A stretch of DNA of 64,000 nucleotides from DATAOG01 sp963798075 (GTDB lineage: Bacteria; Pseudomonadota; Alphaproteobacteria; Geminicoccales; Geminicoccaceae), in contig CAWCRU010000031.1 in the NCBI GenBank assembly GCA_963798075.1, positions 75,605 through 139,604 of the forward strand, given 5' to 3'. The translations under genes were made by a program, and so were the position numbers. How positions within the stretch are numbered: position 1 is the stretch's first letter; every line of letters starts with the position of its first letter. Below, piece by piece: positions 1 through 8,330 of the stretch. The notes beneath the pieces are model-generated. The model did not search any database, was not told the origin of the DNA, and saw nothing but the letters and a program-made list of their open reading frames with translations.

Positions 1-1
1 G

Positions 2-1051
2 CTGCTGTGGTCGCGCCAGAACGACACCGCGCACGAGCTCTTCACGACCGAGTGGCACCGCGATCCGTGCAGCGCGGATGACAGAACCGATGAAGAGGTC
101 CGACTGTCGCACCCGTCACCTGCAGAGGGGATCGCCGCGCTCCAGGTGTGCAACAACAATCAGGACAACCGGCGCTTCAAGGGCGTGAAGATCACCAAAG
201 CCGGCGACATCGAGACCTTCGGCGCTCCCCACCCCGCCGGCGAGCCCGACGTCGAAGGCAAATTCCAACGTCCGAACTGCGCCGATTGGGCCGAGGCCTC
301 GACCTGCCCCGCCAACCAGCTCGCCGTCGGGGTCAACATCTACCATGACGAGGAGGGCGCCACCGGCCTCGAGCTGATCTGTGCCGTCGCGCGGTTGCAG
401 GCGCCCCTTGCGAGCCTCTCGGCGGCCCCGATCCCGGAGGGGACCACGCTCCTGTCACCCCTCGCCGGAGAGGCAGGGACCACGCTTCGGGTGATGATCG
501 GCACCAACGTCACCTTGCCCAATGATCCCCTGCGCTACTACGGGATCACCTCGGTGATGATCGAGGAGGCCGGGGACCGACCCTGCCGGGTGGCCCTGTT
601 CGGAGGCGCCCTCGACAGCGACAAGGGGCCCGATGACCGCAAGCTCGCCGAGGCCAGCATCAGCGGCTGCCATCCCGGCGGGCTGATCGACATCATGCTG
701 GCCGACCTCAGGAAAGAACCGAATCATTTTCTCGCCGCGATCGACGTCTGCAATTCCCACTCGAGACACAATGATCGGATCAAGGGACTGCAATTGCGCG
801 CGGCCCATCTCCGGGACGACGGCACGCGGACGCTCGAGTACACCGACTCCGATTTTCAGCCCCATTGCGGTGTGACCTACGGCTACCAGGAATGCCCAGA
901 CTGGTCGGTGTCCGACAACAGGTCCGGGAAGATCGCCGTCGGCCTGCTCATGCATCACGACGGCGCAGCCTTTACCGGTATCCAACTGATCTGCCGCGAT
1001 GTCGTTTCCGGACCCTACACGACGCTGAAGCAGGACAGCACCGGATACTGA
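2..1051 (+). CDS. Partial protein with two tandem repeats, function unknown
   Basis: The frame is open from the left edge, so the gene begins upstream of the window; 349 residues are visible up to the TGA. The visible part is two copies of a unit of about 200 residues. Each copy has an ALQVCNNN/AIDVCNSH segment followed by a KGVKI/KGLQL strand (about residues 44-63 and 240-262), then a CxDW segment leading to AVGVNIYHDEEGATGLELIC or AVGLLMHHDGAAFTGIQLIC (about 92-128 and 297-333). Paired cysteines at matching positions suggest disulfides and therefore an exported protein, but the signal peptide, if any, is off the window. I do not recognise the family. The reading frame is clear; the function is not. 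Confidence 0.7.
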   Translation: MLWSRQNDTAHELFTTEWHRDPCSADDRTDEEVRLSHPSPAEGIAALQVCNNNQDNRRFKGVKITKAGDIETFGAPHPAGEPDVEGKFQRPNCADWAEASTCPANQLAVGVNIYHDEEGATGLELICAVARLQAPLASLSAAPIPEGTTLLSPLAGEAGTTLRVMIGTNVTLPNDPLRYYGITSVMIEEAGDRPCRVALFGGALDSDKGPDDRKLAEASISGCHPGGLIDIMLADLRKEPNHFLAAIDVCNSHSRHNDRIKGLQLRAAHLRDDGTRTLEYTDSDFQPHCGVTYGYQECPDWSVSDNRSGKIAVGLLMHHDGAAFTGIQLICRDVVSGPYTTLKQDSTGY

Positions 1052-1225
1052 AGGGGGCCGGCGGGCGGTCGATCCGGCGCCTGCGCGTCGGCCGGTCCAT
1101 CCGCCATCGAGCGAATGCCGCCAGCGTGACCGGATGTGCTCGTGCCAGGACGTGGTAGGTCAGGGCCGGACCGAGACGGTATCGAGGGTCGGGTGGGGAA
1201 AGCTGAGGCTCTGCCGGATCGGCTT

Positions 1226-1594
1226 TCAGCGCCCGCAGGCCGTCCAGATCGGCCATCCCGGTACCATCAGCTGCTCGAGCGGGATCTGATCGACGGCGAG
1301 GCCGCCGTTTGCGAAGTGCAGCGGCGCGTCGATGTGGGTGCCGCTGTGCTCGATCAGATGCCAGCGGCACATGTTGTAGCCGTCGTGCGCGAGCGAGGCG
1401 GTTCGCTCGAGCGCGAAGCTGTCCTCATCGAAGCTCGGAAAGTCCGGGCCCAGCACGTGGCTCAGATCGAGGCAGCGGCTGAAGCTTCGAGCAAAGCTCG
1501 GATCGAGAGCAACCGGCGTAGGAACGGCGGTCGTGTCGCGATGCAGCGCGGCTGGGGAGCCTGGAATGGACTCCGCCAGCCCCGCCGCGTTAAA
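1226..1594 (-). pseudogene. Remnant of a cyclase-family (kynurenine formamidase-like) hydrolase
   Basis: About 120 residues match the N-terminal half of the cyclase family (PF04199). A segment like LDLSHVLGPDFPSF is followed by the metal-binding motif HSGTHIDAPLHF, the family signature. Family members are usually 220-280 residues, but here the frame stops soon after LEQLMVPGW, and I find no convincing C-terminal half in the other frames. No good start codon and ribosome site precede the conserved part; the open frame upstream is the antisense of the neighbouring small lipoprotein. The likeliest reading is a truncated, non-functional copy. Confidence 0.55.
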
Positions 1595-1661
1595 GAACCT
1601 GGGCCAGCTCGACCATCGGCCGGCTGGCGCGAGGCCCGAAAGCCCTACCGGAGGTCGGGTC

Positions 1662-1871
1662 CTACGAGGTGACCCCCTTCTTCTGCATGCAACTCTTGAT
1701 GTAATCTTCCTGCCAACCCGGGATTTGATCGCGCGGCACGCCCGCGGTTTCCGACTGCTCGACCGCCTGAGCCTGGCAGTCCGCGAAGGCATCGTCCCAG
1801 GCCTTGCTGTGCTGGGCGCAGCCAGCAAGAAGAAGCGCCGTCGAAGCCAACCAAAGAAACCCAAACCTCAT
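1662..1871 (-). CDS. Small lipoprotein, 69 aa
   Basis: A short protein with a lipoprotein signal: MRFGFLW, a hydrophobic stretch, then LLLAGC with the lipidated cysteine at residue 18. The mature part is about 50 residues, polar, with two cysteines and a GWQEDYIKSCM segment; these resemble small uncharacterised alphaproteobacterial lipoproteins. The ATG at 1871 is chosen over upstream starts because GGAGG lies seven bases before it and because the lipobox then falls at a normal distance. Role unknown. It stands alone between the cyclase remnant and the HNH gene, on the same strand as both. Confidence 0.7.
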   Translation of the reverse strand: MRFGFLWLASTALLLAGCAQHSKAWDDAFADCQAQAVEQSETAGVPRDQIPGWQEDYIKSCMQKKGVTS

Positions 1872-2072
1872 GTGCGTTCCTCCGACAGGGTGTGATAGTG
1901 TCATTGACACGACCGGCGACGAGCGCCGCATCGATACCTAAGGTTTAGCGTGTAGTTTCGCCCATGGCGAGCTTGTCGTTGAGCTCGCGATCGACCGTCG
2001 GGGTGGTGTCGATCGGCCGGCCGGCGCGCAGCACGATACGGTCGGACGGCGGCCAATGGTTCGCGACAGTTG

Positions 2073-2618
2073 TCACTCGCGAACGCGACCGGCGTCCGCC
2101 GGCGGTAGCTGACGACCCGCGGGGTGCACGCCAGCGATCCGCCCGTCCGCGATCGCGGTGGCGACCCGCGCCAAGCCTTCGGGCGGCCGCAGACGGTGGG
2201 TCGAGCAGGCAAAGCAGGCCCGCGCGGCGACGATCGGCGGCTGGCGTGAGTTGATCGCGCGATCGCTCCGTTTCTGCGTCCGCGTCAATTGCCCTTGATA
2301 GCGCCAGTCGGTCGCGTGGCGCATGCCTTTGCCGAGGTTGCAGTCGGCGCAGAGGACCTGGAGGTTGGCGGCCGTCAGGGCGAGCTCCGGATGGCTCGAG
2401 CGCGGCCGGATATGGTCGACGTGCCATTGGCTGGCGCTCCTGCTGCGGCAGCATTCGCAGGTGAGCGTGCCGTAGCGCTCGCGATTGGCCTCGAGCGCGT
2501 CGATCCGCGCCCGCCGCCAGGGATGGGAGCCATAGAAGGCATCGGCGCTCGGCCACCCGAGCGCGACCTCGCCTTGCCGCCGCAACGGCCAGGCGAGCAG
2601 CCACAGCAGGAGACCCAC
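2073..2618 (-). CDS. HNH endonuclease with hydrophobic N-terminus, possibly interrupted
   Basis: The core CECC...WHVDHIRPRSSHPELALTAANLQVLCADCNLGKG is an HNH domain (PF01844): two CxxC-type pairs hold a structural metal and the DHI/N positions form the active site, all present. A hydrophobic segment (WLLALVGLLLWLLAWPL) precedes it. An ATG at 2726 opens the same frame with MPRRKTGAKSRLP but meets a TGA at 2667-2669; beyond it the frame continues smoothly into the hydrophobic helix. The original gene therefore probably started at 2726 and carries a nonsense change, and the GTG at 2618 is only the longest uninterrupted start. The last ~70 residues look compositionally out of frame. A general DNA-cleaving role is known for the fold; the specific target is unknown. 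Confidence 0.55.
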   Translation of the reverse strand: MGLLLWLLAWPLRRQGEVALGWPSADAFYGSHPWRRARIDALEANRERYGTLTCECCRSRSASQWHVDHIRPRSSHPELALTAANLQVLCADCNLGKGMRHATDWRYQGQLTRTQKRSDRAINSRQPPIVAARACFACSTHRLRPPEGLARVATAIADGRIAGVHPAGRQLPPADAGRVRE

Positions 2619-2807
2619 CAGCGCCAGCAGCCAGACCGGCAGGCGCCAGACCAGCTTGACCAGCCATCAGAGCAGGCGCAGCTCGATCGGCAGCCGGGAC
2701 TTGGCTCCGGTCTTCCGGCGCGGCATCCGCGCGACGACCTCCCAACGCTAGATTTTGATCCTCGACCTCCCTCTAGCACAAATTCTGGTAGGAGGAAGGG
2801 GCAAAAC

Positions 2808-3182
2808 CTATTCCGGGTCGTGACAGACCGCCTCGACGTTGTGGCCGTCCGGATCGAGCACGAAGGCGCCGTAGTAGTTCGGGTGATACGCCGGACGCAG
2901 CCCGGGCGCGCCGTTGTCGCGGCCACCGGCCGCGCGCGCCGCCTCGTAGAACGCGCGCACGGCGGCCCGGTCACGGGCACGAAAGGCGATGTGGGTGGGG
3001 GGCGTCGTCGCCCCGCTGCCCGCGATCCACAAGTCCGGCTTGCCGGCCGCGCCGAGCCCCGCGGCCGGGCCCGCCTGCGGGACCTCCATCACCAGCTCGT
3101 AGCCGAGCGGGCCGAGCGCCGCCAGGTAGAACGCCTTGCTCGCCTCATAGTCGCTGACGCTGAGCCCGATATGATCGATCAT
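2808..3182 (-). CDS. VOC-family (glyoxalase/bleomycin resistance-like) protein
   Basis: 124 residues forming one vicinal-oxygen-chelate module. It starts MIDHIGLSVSDYEAS, typical of the first beta-alpha unit with the metal His at position 4, and ends with YYGAFVLDPDGHNVEAVCH, the second unit with the metal-ligand Glu. The length fits a single-domain member that dimerises. Members act on diverse substrates (lactoylglutathione, catechols, antibiotics), so the substrate cannot be stated. The ATG at 3182 gives the canonical N-terminus. Confidence 0.85.
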   Translation of the reverse strand: MIDHIGLSVSDYEASKAFYLAALGPLGYELVMEVPQAGPAAGLGAAGKPDLWIAGSGATTPPTHIAFRARDRAAVRAFYEAARAAGGRDNGAPGLRPAYHPNYYGAFVLDPDGHNVEAVCHDPE

Positions 3183-3378
3183 GGCCGGTTTCCCAGGCGT
3201 GGATTTCGGAGCCGGGTCACCCCTTCAATAGGCGATCGTCTGCGCGTGGGCCAGCCGTCGATGACCGGAATCCGCCGCTCGATCCTGACCGCCGGCCCAT
3301 CCAGCGCGTCAGCGCCACGATCAGCCCACCGGCAGGTGAGAGCGTCGTGCACGAACGGCCTCCATAGCAGCCATGGCT

Positions 3379-4611
3379 TCAGGCGGCCAGGCTGGTGACG
3401 TCCACCAGATCGGCATCGGGCTCGACGCCTTCAAGCAGCTCGCGATAGACCGCGAGCGTGCTCTTGCCCATCTGTTCGAGGGTGAAGCGGCGGGTGACGA
3501 AGCGCCGGGCGCGGGCCGCGAGCCTGGCGCGGGCGTCGTCGGGCATCGCGAGCGCCAGCTGCAGCGCGCGCGCCAGCTCCTCGACATCTCCGGGGCGCAC
3601 CAGCCAGCCGGTGGCGGCCGGCATCAGGGTCTCGCCGAGACCGCCGATATCGGTCGCGATCACGGGCTTGCCCATTGCCTGCGCCTCGACCGAGACCCGG
3701 CCGAACGGTTCGGGTGCCTGGGTCGAGGGCGCGACCACGACGTCGGCCAGCATCAGGGCCGCCGGCATGTCGTCGCAGCTGCCCACCAACCGTACCACGT
3801 CGCGCAGCCCGATCGCGCCGATCAGGCCTTCGACCTCGCCCGGATAGCTGGAGCTGGGCTCGAGGTCGCCAACCATCAGGCAGACGAAATTGCGCCGGCG
3901 CAGGCGCTCGATCGCGTGCAGCAAAAGCGTGTGACCCTTGCGTCGGACCACGCGCCCCGGCAGCATCACGACCTTGGTCCCGGGCTTGAGATGCCAGCGT
4001 TCGATCAGCGCCTGGCGTCGCTCCTCGGAAACCGCGGCGGGATCGAATTCGGCGGTATCGACGCCGCGATGAATCACCCGCAGGCGCTCGGGCGGCACCT
4101 CATAGCGCTCGCGCAGATACTCGGCGACGAAGTCCGAGATTGCGATCACCCGGTCGCCACGCGCCATGATCGCGTTGTAACGCCTCTTGAAGATCCCGTC
4201 GCTGCCCTGATAGACGCCGTGACAGGTGGTCACGAACGGGACCTTGCAGCGCCTGGCGGCGTAGTAGGCGCTCCAGGCGGGTGCGCGCGAGCGGGCGTGC
4301 ACCAGCTGCACGCCATGCTGACGGATCACGCGCTGCAGCCGGCCGATGTTGGCCCGGATCGTGAAGGGGTTCTTCGACTGCAGCGGCAGCATGACGCTGA
4401 CCCCGCCCAGCTCCTTGAGCTTGGCCTCGCCGACGCCGCCTGCCGACGCGACCAGGGGCTGCCAGCCCACGCGGGTCAGGTAACCCGCGAGATCGACCGC
4501 CCCTCGCTCGGCGCCGCCCTCTTCGAGCTCCGGCAGGACCTGGAGAATCGCCGGGCCCTTGTCGTCGCTCGCCACCTGCTCGACCCGGACCTGATTGGCG
4601 ATGTCGTTCAT
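3379..4611 (-). CDS. Glycosyltransferase family 4 (GT-B fold)
   Basis: A 410-residue retaining glycosyltransferase. The N-terminal acceptor domain opens with ILQVLPELEEGGAERG, the GT4 glycine-rich motif, followed by LVHARSRAPAWSAYYAA. The C-terminal domain has GRVVRRKGHTLLLHAI and the EX7E catalytic motif EPFGRVSVE, then EAQAMGKPVIATDIGG. The family transfers a sugar from an NDP-sugar, usually in lipopolysaccharide or capsule assembly at the inner-membrane face. The ATG at 4611 is preferred: the frame stays open for another 102 codons upstream, but that part is low-complexity and shadows the opposite-strand hydrolase. No other polysaccharide genes lie nearby. Confidence 0.88.
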   Translation of the reverse strand: MNDIANQVRVEQVASDDKGPAILQVLPELEEGGAERGAVDLAGYLTRVGWQPLVASAGGVGEAKLKELGGVSVMLPLQSKNPFTIRANIGRLQRVIRQHGVQLVHARSRAPAWSAYYAARRCKVPFVTTCHGVYQGSDGIFKRRYNAIMARGDRVIAISDFVAEYLRERYEVPPERLRVIHRGVDTAEFDPAAVSEERRQALIERWHLKPGTKVVMLPGRVVRRKGHTLLLHAIERLRRRNFVCLMVGDLEPSSSYPGEVEGLIGAIGLRDVVRLVGSCDDMPAALMLADVVVAPSTQAPEPFGRVSVEAQAMGKPVIATDIGGLGETLMPAATGWLVRPGDVEELARALQLALAMPDDARARLAARARRFVTRRFTLEQMGKSTLAVYRELLEGVEPDADLVDVTSLAA

Positions 4612-4718
4612 GCCTGCCGACCAGGGAGTGGCCGCTCGCGCACCCGCGCCGGCATGCCTTGTCACCCCTCGCTTCGGTGCTAGCATGAATAGAGGGTCGA
4701 GCAAACCGGATTTACCCC

Positions 4719-5479
4719 TTGACGAAGCCAAGCTTTTTGCCCCTGTCCGCGCGCGCGCGTCTCGCCTATCGGCAGACGCCCGGCGAGCCTCCGGTGGTGC
4801 TCTTTTGTGGCGGCCATACCTCCGACATGGGTGGCACCAAGGCGCTCGCCCTGGAGCAGCATTGCCGGAGCCGGGGTCGAGCCTACACCAGGTTCGACTA
4901 CCGTGGCCATGGGGCATCGACGGGTCGCTTCGCCGACGGCACCGTCGGCGGCTGGTACGCGGACGCGCTGGCGGTGGTCGATCGGGTCACGGCCGGCCCG
5001 CTGCTCGTGGTCGGTTCGAGCATGGGCGGCTGGATCATGCTGCTGCTGGCACTCGCGCGCCCGGAACGGATGCAGGCGCTGGTCGGGGTCGCCGCGGCGC
5101 CGGACTTCACCGAGGACCTGCTGCTGCCGCAGGCGAGCCGACGATCAGCGCCGGCGAGCTCGATCGAGCAGGGCTCCTGGCTGCAGCCCTCGGCCTACGG
5201 CGATGCGCCGTTCCCGGTCACCCGGGCGCTGATCGAGGACGGCCGGGCCAGCATCTGCTGCTGCGCGCGCCGATTCCGATCCGCTGCCCGGTCCACCTGC
5301 TGCACGGCCAGCGCGACCCGGACGTGCCCTGGCCGACCGCGCTCAGGCTCGCCGAGCGGCTCGAGACCGAGGACGTCACGATCGAGCTGATCAAGGCCGG
5401 CGACCACCGGCTGTCGACGGCAGCCGACCTCGCCCGCCTCACCGCCGCGATCGAGCGCCTGGCCACTCGGGCGCTTTGA
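4719..5479 (+). pseudogene. Alpha/beta hydrolase, frameshifted
   Basis: Protein homology runs through the whole span but changes frame. Frame one (TTG start at 4719) gives VVLFCGGHTSDMGGTKA, FDYRGHGAS and the nucleophile elbow GSSMGG. After about 5245 the homology continues in another frame with IPIRCPVHLLHGQRDPDVPW (catalytic Asp) and AGDHRLS (catalytic His). Around 5130-5165 a second pair of compensating shifts is likely, since AGELDRAG reads in a different frame from the flanking WLQPSAYGDAPFPVTR. The Ser-Asp-His triad is therefore present but split. It resembles the short-chain hydrolases related to palmitoyl thioesterase. The 3' end overlaps the convergent kinase gene by about 40 bases. 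Confidence 0.7.
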
Positions 5480-6023
5480 CCAAGGCCGGCAGGGTCGCCA
5501 GAAAGTCAGCCGCCGTACGCGGGTGGCCGAGTTCGATCAGCTCCAGATGCGGCCATGGCGGCTGGTCGAACAACGCCCGGTACTCGCGGCGCCGGCGGCG
5601 GTAGGTCGTGAGCACCCACCAGAGGATCGACTGGCGGCTCAGGAACGCGAGCCGCAGGCTCTCGCGATTGCCGGACCACAGCTCCTCGCGCGTGGCGGCG
5701 CGGAGCAGAGTGCGCCGCAGCGCCCGCGCGAACACGATTCGAAACGGATAATTGAGCCACACGACCGCGCTCGCTCGCGCCCAGAGCAGCGCCCGCGCCC
5801 GGCCGTAGTTGCCATCGGCCACCCACGCGGGCGCCGCCGTGGCCTGCCCGATCAACGCCAGGAACTCGCCGCTGTCCCGTGGTTGCCACTCCGGCAGCCA
5901 GTGCAGCGCGTCGAGCTCGATCGGGGGCGCGCGCAGACGCGCGGCCAGCTGCCGGGCGAACGTCGTCTTGCCGGAGCAGCTGGTGCCGACCCCACGGTGC
6001 GGGAGAGATCTGGCGGTCCTCAC
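5439..6023 (-). CDS. P-loop kinase-like protein (adenylate kinase / FlaR-like)
   Basis: 194 residues with a Walker A motif GTSCSGKTTFA, then LDALHWLPEWQPRD and the ADGNYGR segment typical of the small kinases annotated as adenylate kinase or DNA topology modulation protein. A C-terminal ILWWVLTTYRRRRREY follows. The family binds ATP; the phosphate acceptor is generally unproven. The N-terminus is doubtful: the expected hydrophobic first strand before the P-loop is missing (MRTARSLPHRGVGTSCSG), and one extra G in the GGGG run near 5991 would give RTVGVGTSCSG, so the start may be frameshifted. It is convergent with the hydrolase. Confidence 0.75.
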   Translation of the reverse strand: MRTARSLPHRGVGTSCSGKTTFARQLAARLRAPPIELDALHWLPEWQPRDSGEFLALIGQATAAPAWVADGNYGRARALLWARASAVVWLNYPFRIVFARALRRTLLRAATREELWSGNRESLRLAFLSRQSILWWVLTTYRRRRREYRALFDQPPWPHLELIELGHPRTAADFLATLPALVKAPEWPGARSRR

Positions 6024-6051
6024 GAGCCGACCTTCGGCCGCGTCCCCGCGA

Positions 6052-7443
6052 TCAGCGCACGGGCTCGCGCGCGACCAGCGTGATCAGCTCCAGGCTCTGG
6101 ACCGCGAAGGTCGCCTTGCCGTACTCGAGCTCGAGGGTCTCGGCGCACTTGCGCGCGACGTCGGCGTTGGTCCGGCAGAGATCGAAGGTCATGCTCGGCA
6201 CCTTCGCGAGCTCGGGGACGTCGAACGTGACCGTATAGGGGGCCGGCGGGTCCCAGGTCGCGCGCGGCGGGTCGGCGAGCGACTGGGTGTCGTTGACGAC
6301 CGCGAGCACCCAGCGGCCGTCGGGGCGCACCCCGGCCGCGGCCTCGAGCGGCGGCTTCGGGCCGTAGGTGTAGACCATGTCCGGGAAATCCGCGAGGTTG
6401 CTGGTCACGTGGCGCAGAACCGTGCCGGGCAGGAAGCTGGTCGTGATCTGCTGGACGTGGTGGTAGCTGTAGTTCTTGTAGATCCGGGCGGTATTGGCGC
6501 AGCGGCCCTCGCACATTACGAGCTTCTGGTAGACGTCGCGGGTGCCGTGGCTGAGCCCGATGAACCACACCCAGTGATCGACGCCCTCGTTGAGGTCGTT
6601 CAAAAAGCGCGACGACACCGTGGCCGCGAACGCGTAGGCGAACTCGGCCGAGCCGTCGAAGTCGCCGCCGCCCGCCTCGGTCATCCAGTACTGCTTGTGG
6701 TGGGCGAGCACGCGCTTGGCGAGCTCGGGGTTGGCCGCCATGCCGTAGGAGTGGGTCGCGAGCCCGGCGACCGCGGCCAGCGCCTTGGGCTCGGCCGCGA
6801 TAGCATCGAACCACTGCTCCGGGTTGTCGTCGGCGCTCGACCACTCGAGGCCGATCACCTTGACGTCCTCGAGTCCGCGCGCGTCCAGTTCGCGCCGCAT
6901 GGCCAGCGCGAGCGGCACGAAGTCCTTGGGCGGCACGACCTTGCGGTTGCCGGCGCCGGGCTCGTTGACCACCCCGGTGGTCGTGATCCTGATGCCGTAG
7001 TCGTCGCGCATCGTGGCGATGTCGGAGGCGATCGTCCTCGCCTGCTCGTCGGGGTCGTCGAGGTAGGTCCCGGGCGCCAACAACAGCTCGGTGACCCCGT
7101 GCCCGAGCGCGTGGCTGATGATCCCGCTCGCTTTGTAATAGTCGCGAAGCGGCGCGGGATCGCCGGCGGCATACCAGAGGCGGAGGATGCGCGTGTTCAG
7201 ATCGTCGAACAGCAGCTTGTCGACCTCGGCCTTGCGGCGCTCGCTGAGCTCGATATAGGGATTGTCCTGCTCCATGCTGAAGCCGAAGCCCGCAAACTGT
7301 TGCTGCGGTTCGACGCCGACCGTGAGCGTTGCAAATCCGGGGACTTGCGGCGACGCCGGCGTCTCGGTCGGCCCGCAGGCGACGGGCATGAGGGCGGCCA
7401 GCAGGGTGGCGAGGACGGCCACCGGGCCAAGCTTGCGGATCAT
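6052..7443 (-). CDS. GH30-type glycoside hydrolase lipoprotein
   Basis: 463 residues beginning with a lipoprotein-like signal (hydrophobic stretch, then LMPVACGPTE, predicted lipid Cys at residue 23). The body has QQQFAGFGFSMEQDNPYIELS, NTRILRLWY and the clan GH-A catalytic pair. VVNEPGAG holds the acid/base Glu and YWMTEAGGG the nucleophile Glu, as in GH30 (beta-glucosylceramidase / xylanase / beta-1,6-glucanase). A C-terminal beta-domain with HVQQITTSFLPGT follows. The substrate is not predictable. The ATG overlaps the TGA of the upstream SDR gene in an ATGA junction, so it is translationally coupled to that gene. The protein is probably anchored in a periplasmic or outer membrane. Confidence 0.8.
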   Translation of the reverse strand: MIRKLGPVAVLATLLAALMPVACGPTETPASPQVPGFATLTVGVEPQQQFAGFGFSMEQDNPYIELSERRKAEVDKLLFDDLNTRILRLWYAAGDPAPLRDYYKASGIISHALGHGVTELLLAPGTYLDDPDEQARTIASDIATMRDDYGIRITTTGVVNEPGAGNRKVVPPKDFVPLALAMRRELDARGLEDVKVIGLEWSSADDNPEQWFDAIAAEPKALAAVAGLATHSYGMAANPELAKRVLAHHKQYWMTEAGGGDFDGSAEFAYAFAATVSSRFLNDLNEGVDHWVWFIGLSHGTRDVYQKLVMCEGRCANTARIYKNYSYHHVQQITTSFLPGTVLRHVTSNLADFPDMVYTYGPKPPLEAAAGVRPDGRWVLAVVNDTQSLADPPRATWDPPAPYTVTFDVPELAKVPSMTFDLCRTNADVARKCAETLELEYGKATFAVQSLELITLVAREPVR

Positions 7444-8330
7444 GAGGTGCCCTCCCGAGCGCCTGCGGCCGCCTCCCGCTCCAGGATATCCCGCAGCCCG
7501 TCACGATAGTTGGGATATCGCAACACGACGCCGAGCTCGTCCTTGATCCGGCCGTTCGAGACCCGGCGGTGGTCGCGGTAGAAGCTCTCCGCCATCGGCG
7601 ACAGCTCGGCCCGCTCGAACGGAACCGCAGGCGGCGGCGGCACGCCAAGCAGCGCAGCGGCATGCGCAACCACGTCCTCGGGTGCTGCCGGCTCGTCGTC
7701 GGCGAGGTTGTAGACCGCTCCCGGATTGGGCCTGGCGATCGAGGCGCACAGCACCTGCACGATGTCCTCGACGTGGATCCGGCCGAAGGTCTGGCCCGGC
7801 TTGACGATCCGGCGCGCGGTGCCGGCGCGGAGCGCATCCAGCGCGCTGCGGCCGGGGCCGTAGATGCCGGCCAGGCGGAAGATCTGGACCGGCAGGCCGC
7901 TCGCGAGCCAGTGGCCCTCGGCCGCGACCCGGCGGCGGGTGCGCGCCATGGTCGGGGCGACCGGGGTCGCCTCGTCGACCCAGGCGCCGTTCTGATCGCC
8001 GTAGACCCCGGTGGTGCTGAGGTAGCCGGCCCAGGCGAGCGTCCGGCAACGCTCGAGGTCGGCCAGATGCAGATCGAGCACCGGATCGCCCGCCTCGTCG
8101 GGCGGGATCGAGCTCAGGAGATGGGTCGTGCCGGCGAGCGCCGCCTCGGGATCGGCGAGCGGCCGCTCGCGATCGAACAGCTCCGCCTCGATGCCCTGGG
8201 CGGCGAGCTCGGCGCGCTTGTCCGGGCTCCGGGTCGTGCCGGCGATCCGAAAGCCCGCGGCCTTGAGCGCCCGCGCCAGCGCCCGCGCCGAGTAGCCGAG
8301 ACCGAACACGAACAGGCGCGGGACGATCAT
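7440..8330 (-). CDS. NAD(P)-binding SDR / YeeZ-like epimerase family protein
   Basis: 296 residues. It begins RLFVFGLGYSARALARAL, a Rossmann dinucleotide-binding turn, followed by IAGTTRSPDKRAELAAQG, THLLSSIPPDEAGDPVL, YLSTTGVYGDQNGAWVDE and GIYGPGRSALDALR. These match the extended SDR proteins annotated as YeeZ or NAD-dependent epimerase. The central YxxxK catalytic pair is not evident at the expected place, as is common in this subgroup. It overlaps queG upstream and the GH30 gene downstream by four bases each (ATGA), placing it in one transcript with both. Biochemical role unknown. Confidence 0.82.
   Translation of the reverse strand: MIVPRLFVFGLGYSARALARALKAAGFRIAGTTRSPDKRAELAAQGIEAELFDRERPLADPEAALAGTTHLLSSIPPDEAGDPVLDLHLADLERCRTLAWAGYLSTTGVYGDQNGAWVDEATPVAPTMARTRRRVAAEGHWLASGLPVQIFRLAGIYGPGRSALDALRAGTARRIVKPGQTFGRIHVEDIVQVLCASIARPNPGAVYNLADDEPAAPEDVVAHAAALLGVPPPPAVPFERAELSPMAESFYRDHRRVSNGRIKDELGVVLRYPNYRDGLRDILEREAAAGAREGTS

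Noticed and set aside
1052..1225. Possible C-terminal half of the cyclase-family hydrolase in another frame
   Set aside because: The alternative frame is Arg/Pro-rich and shows none of the family's conserved C-terminal residues.
2073..2745. HNH gene considered as part of a homing intron or group II element
   Set aside because: No intron ends, reverse transcriptase or interrupted host gene are visible nearby.
5809..7509. A 566-codon plus-strand open frame
   Set aside because: Antisense to the P-loop kinase and GH30 genes, which have clear catalytic motifs.
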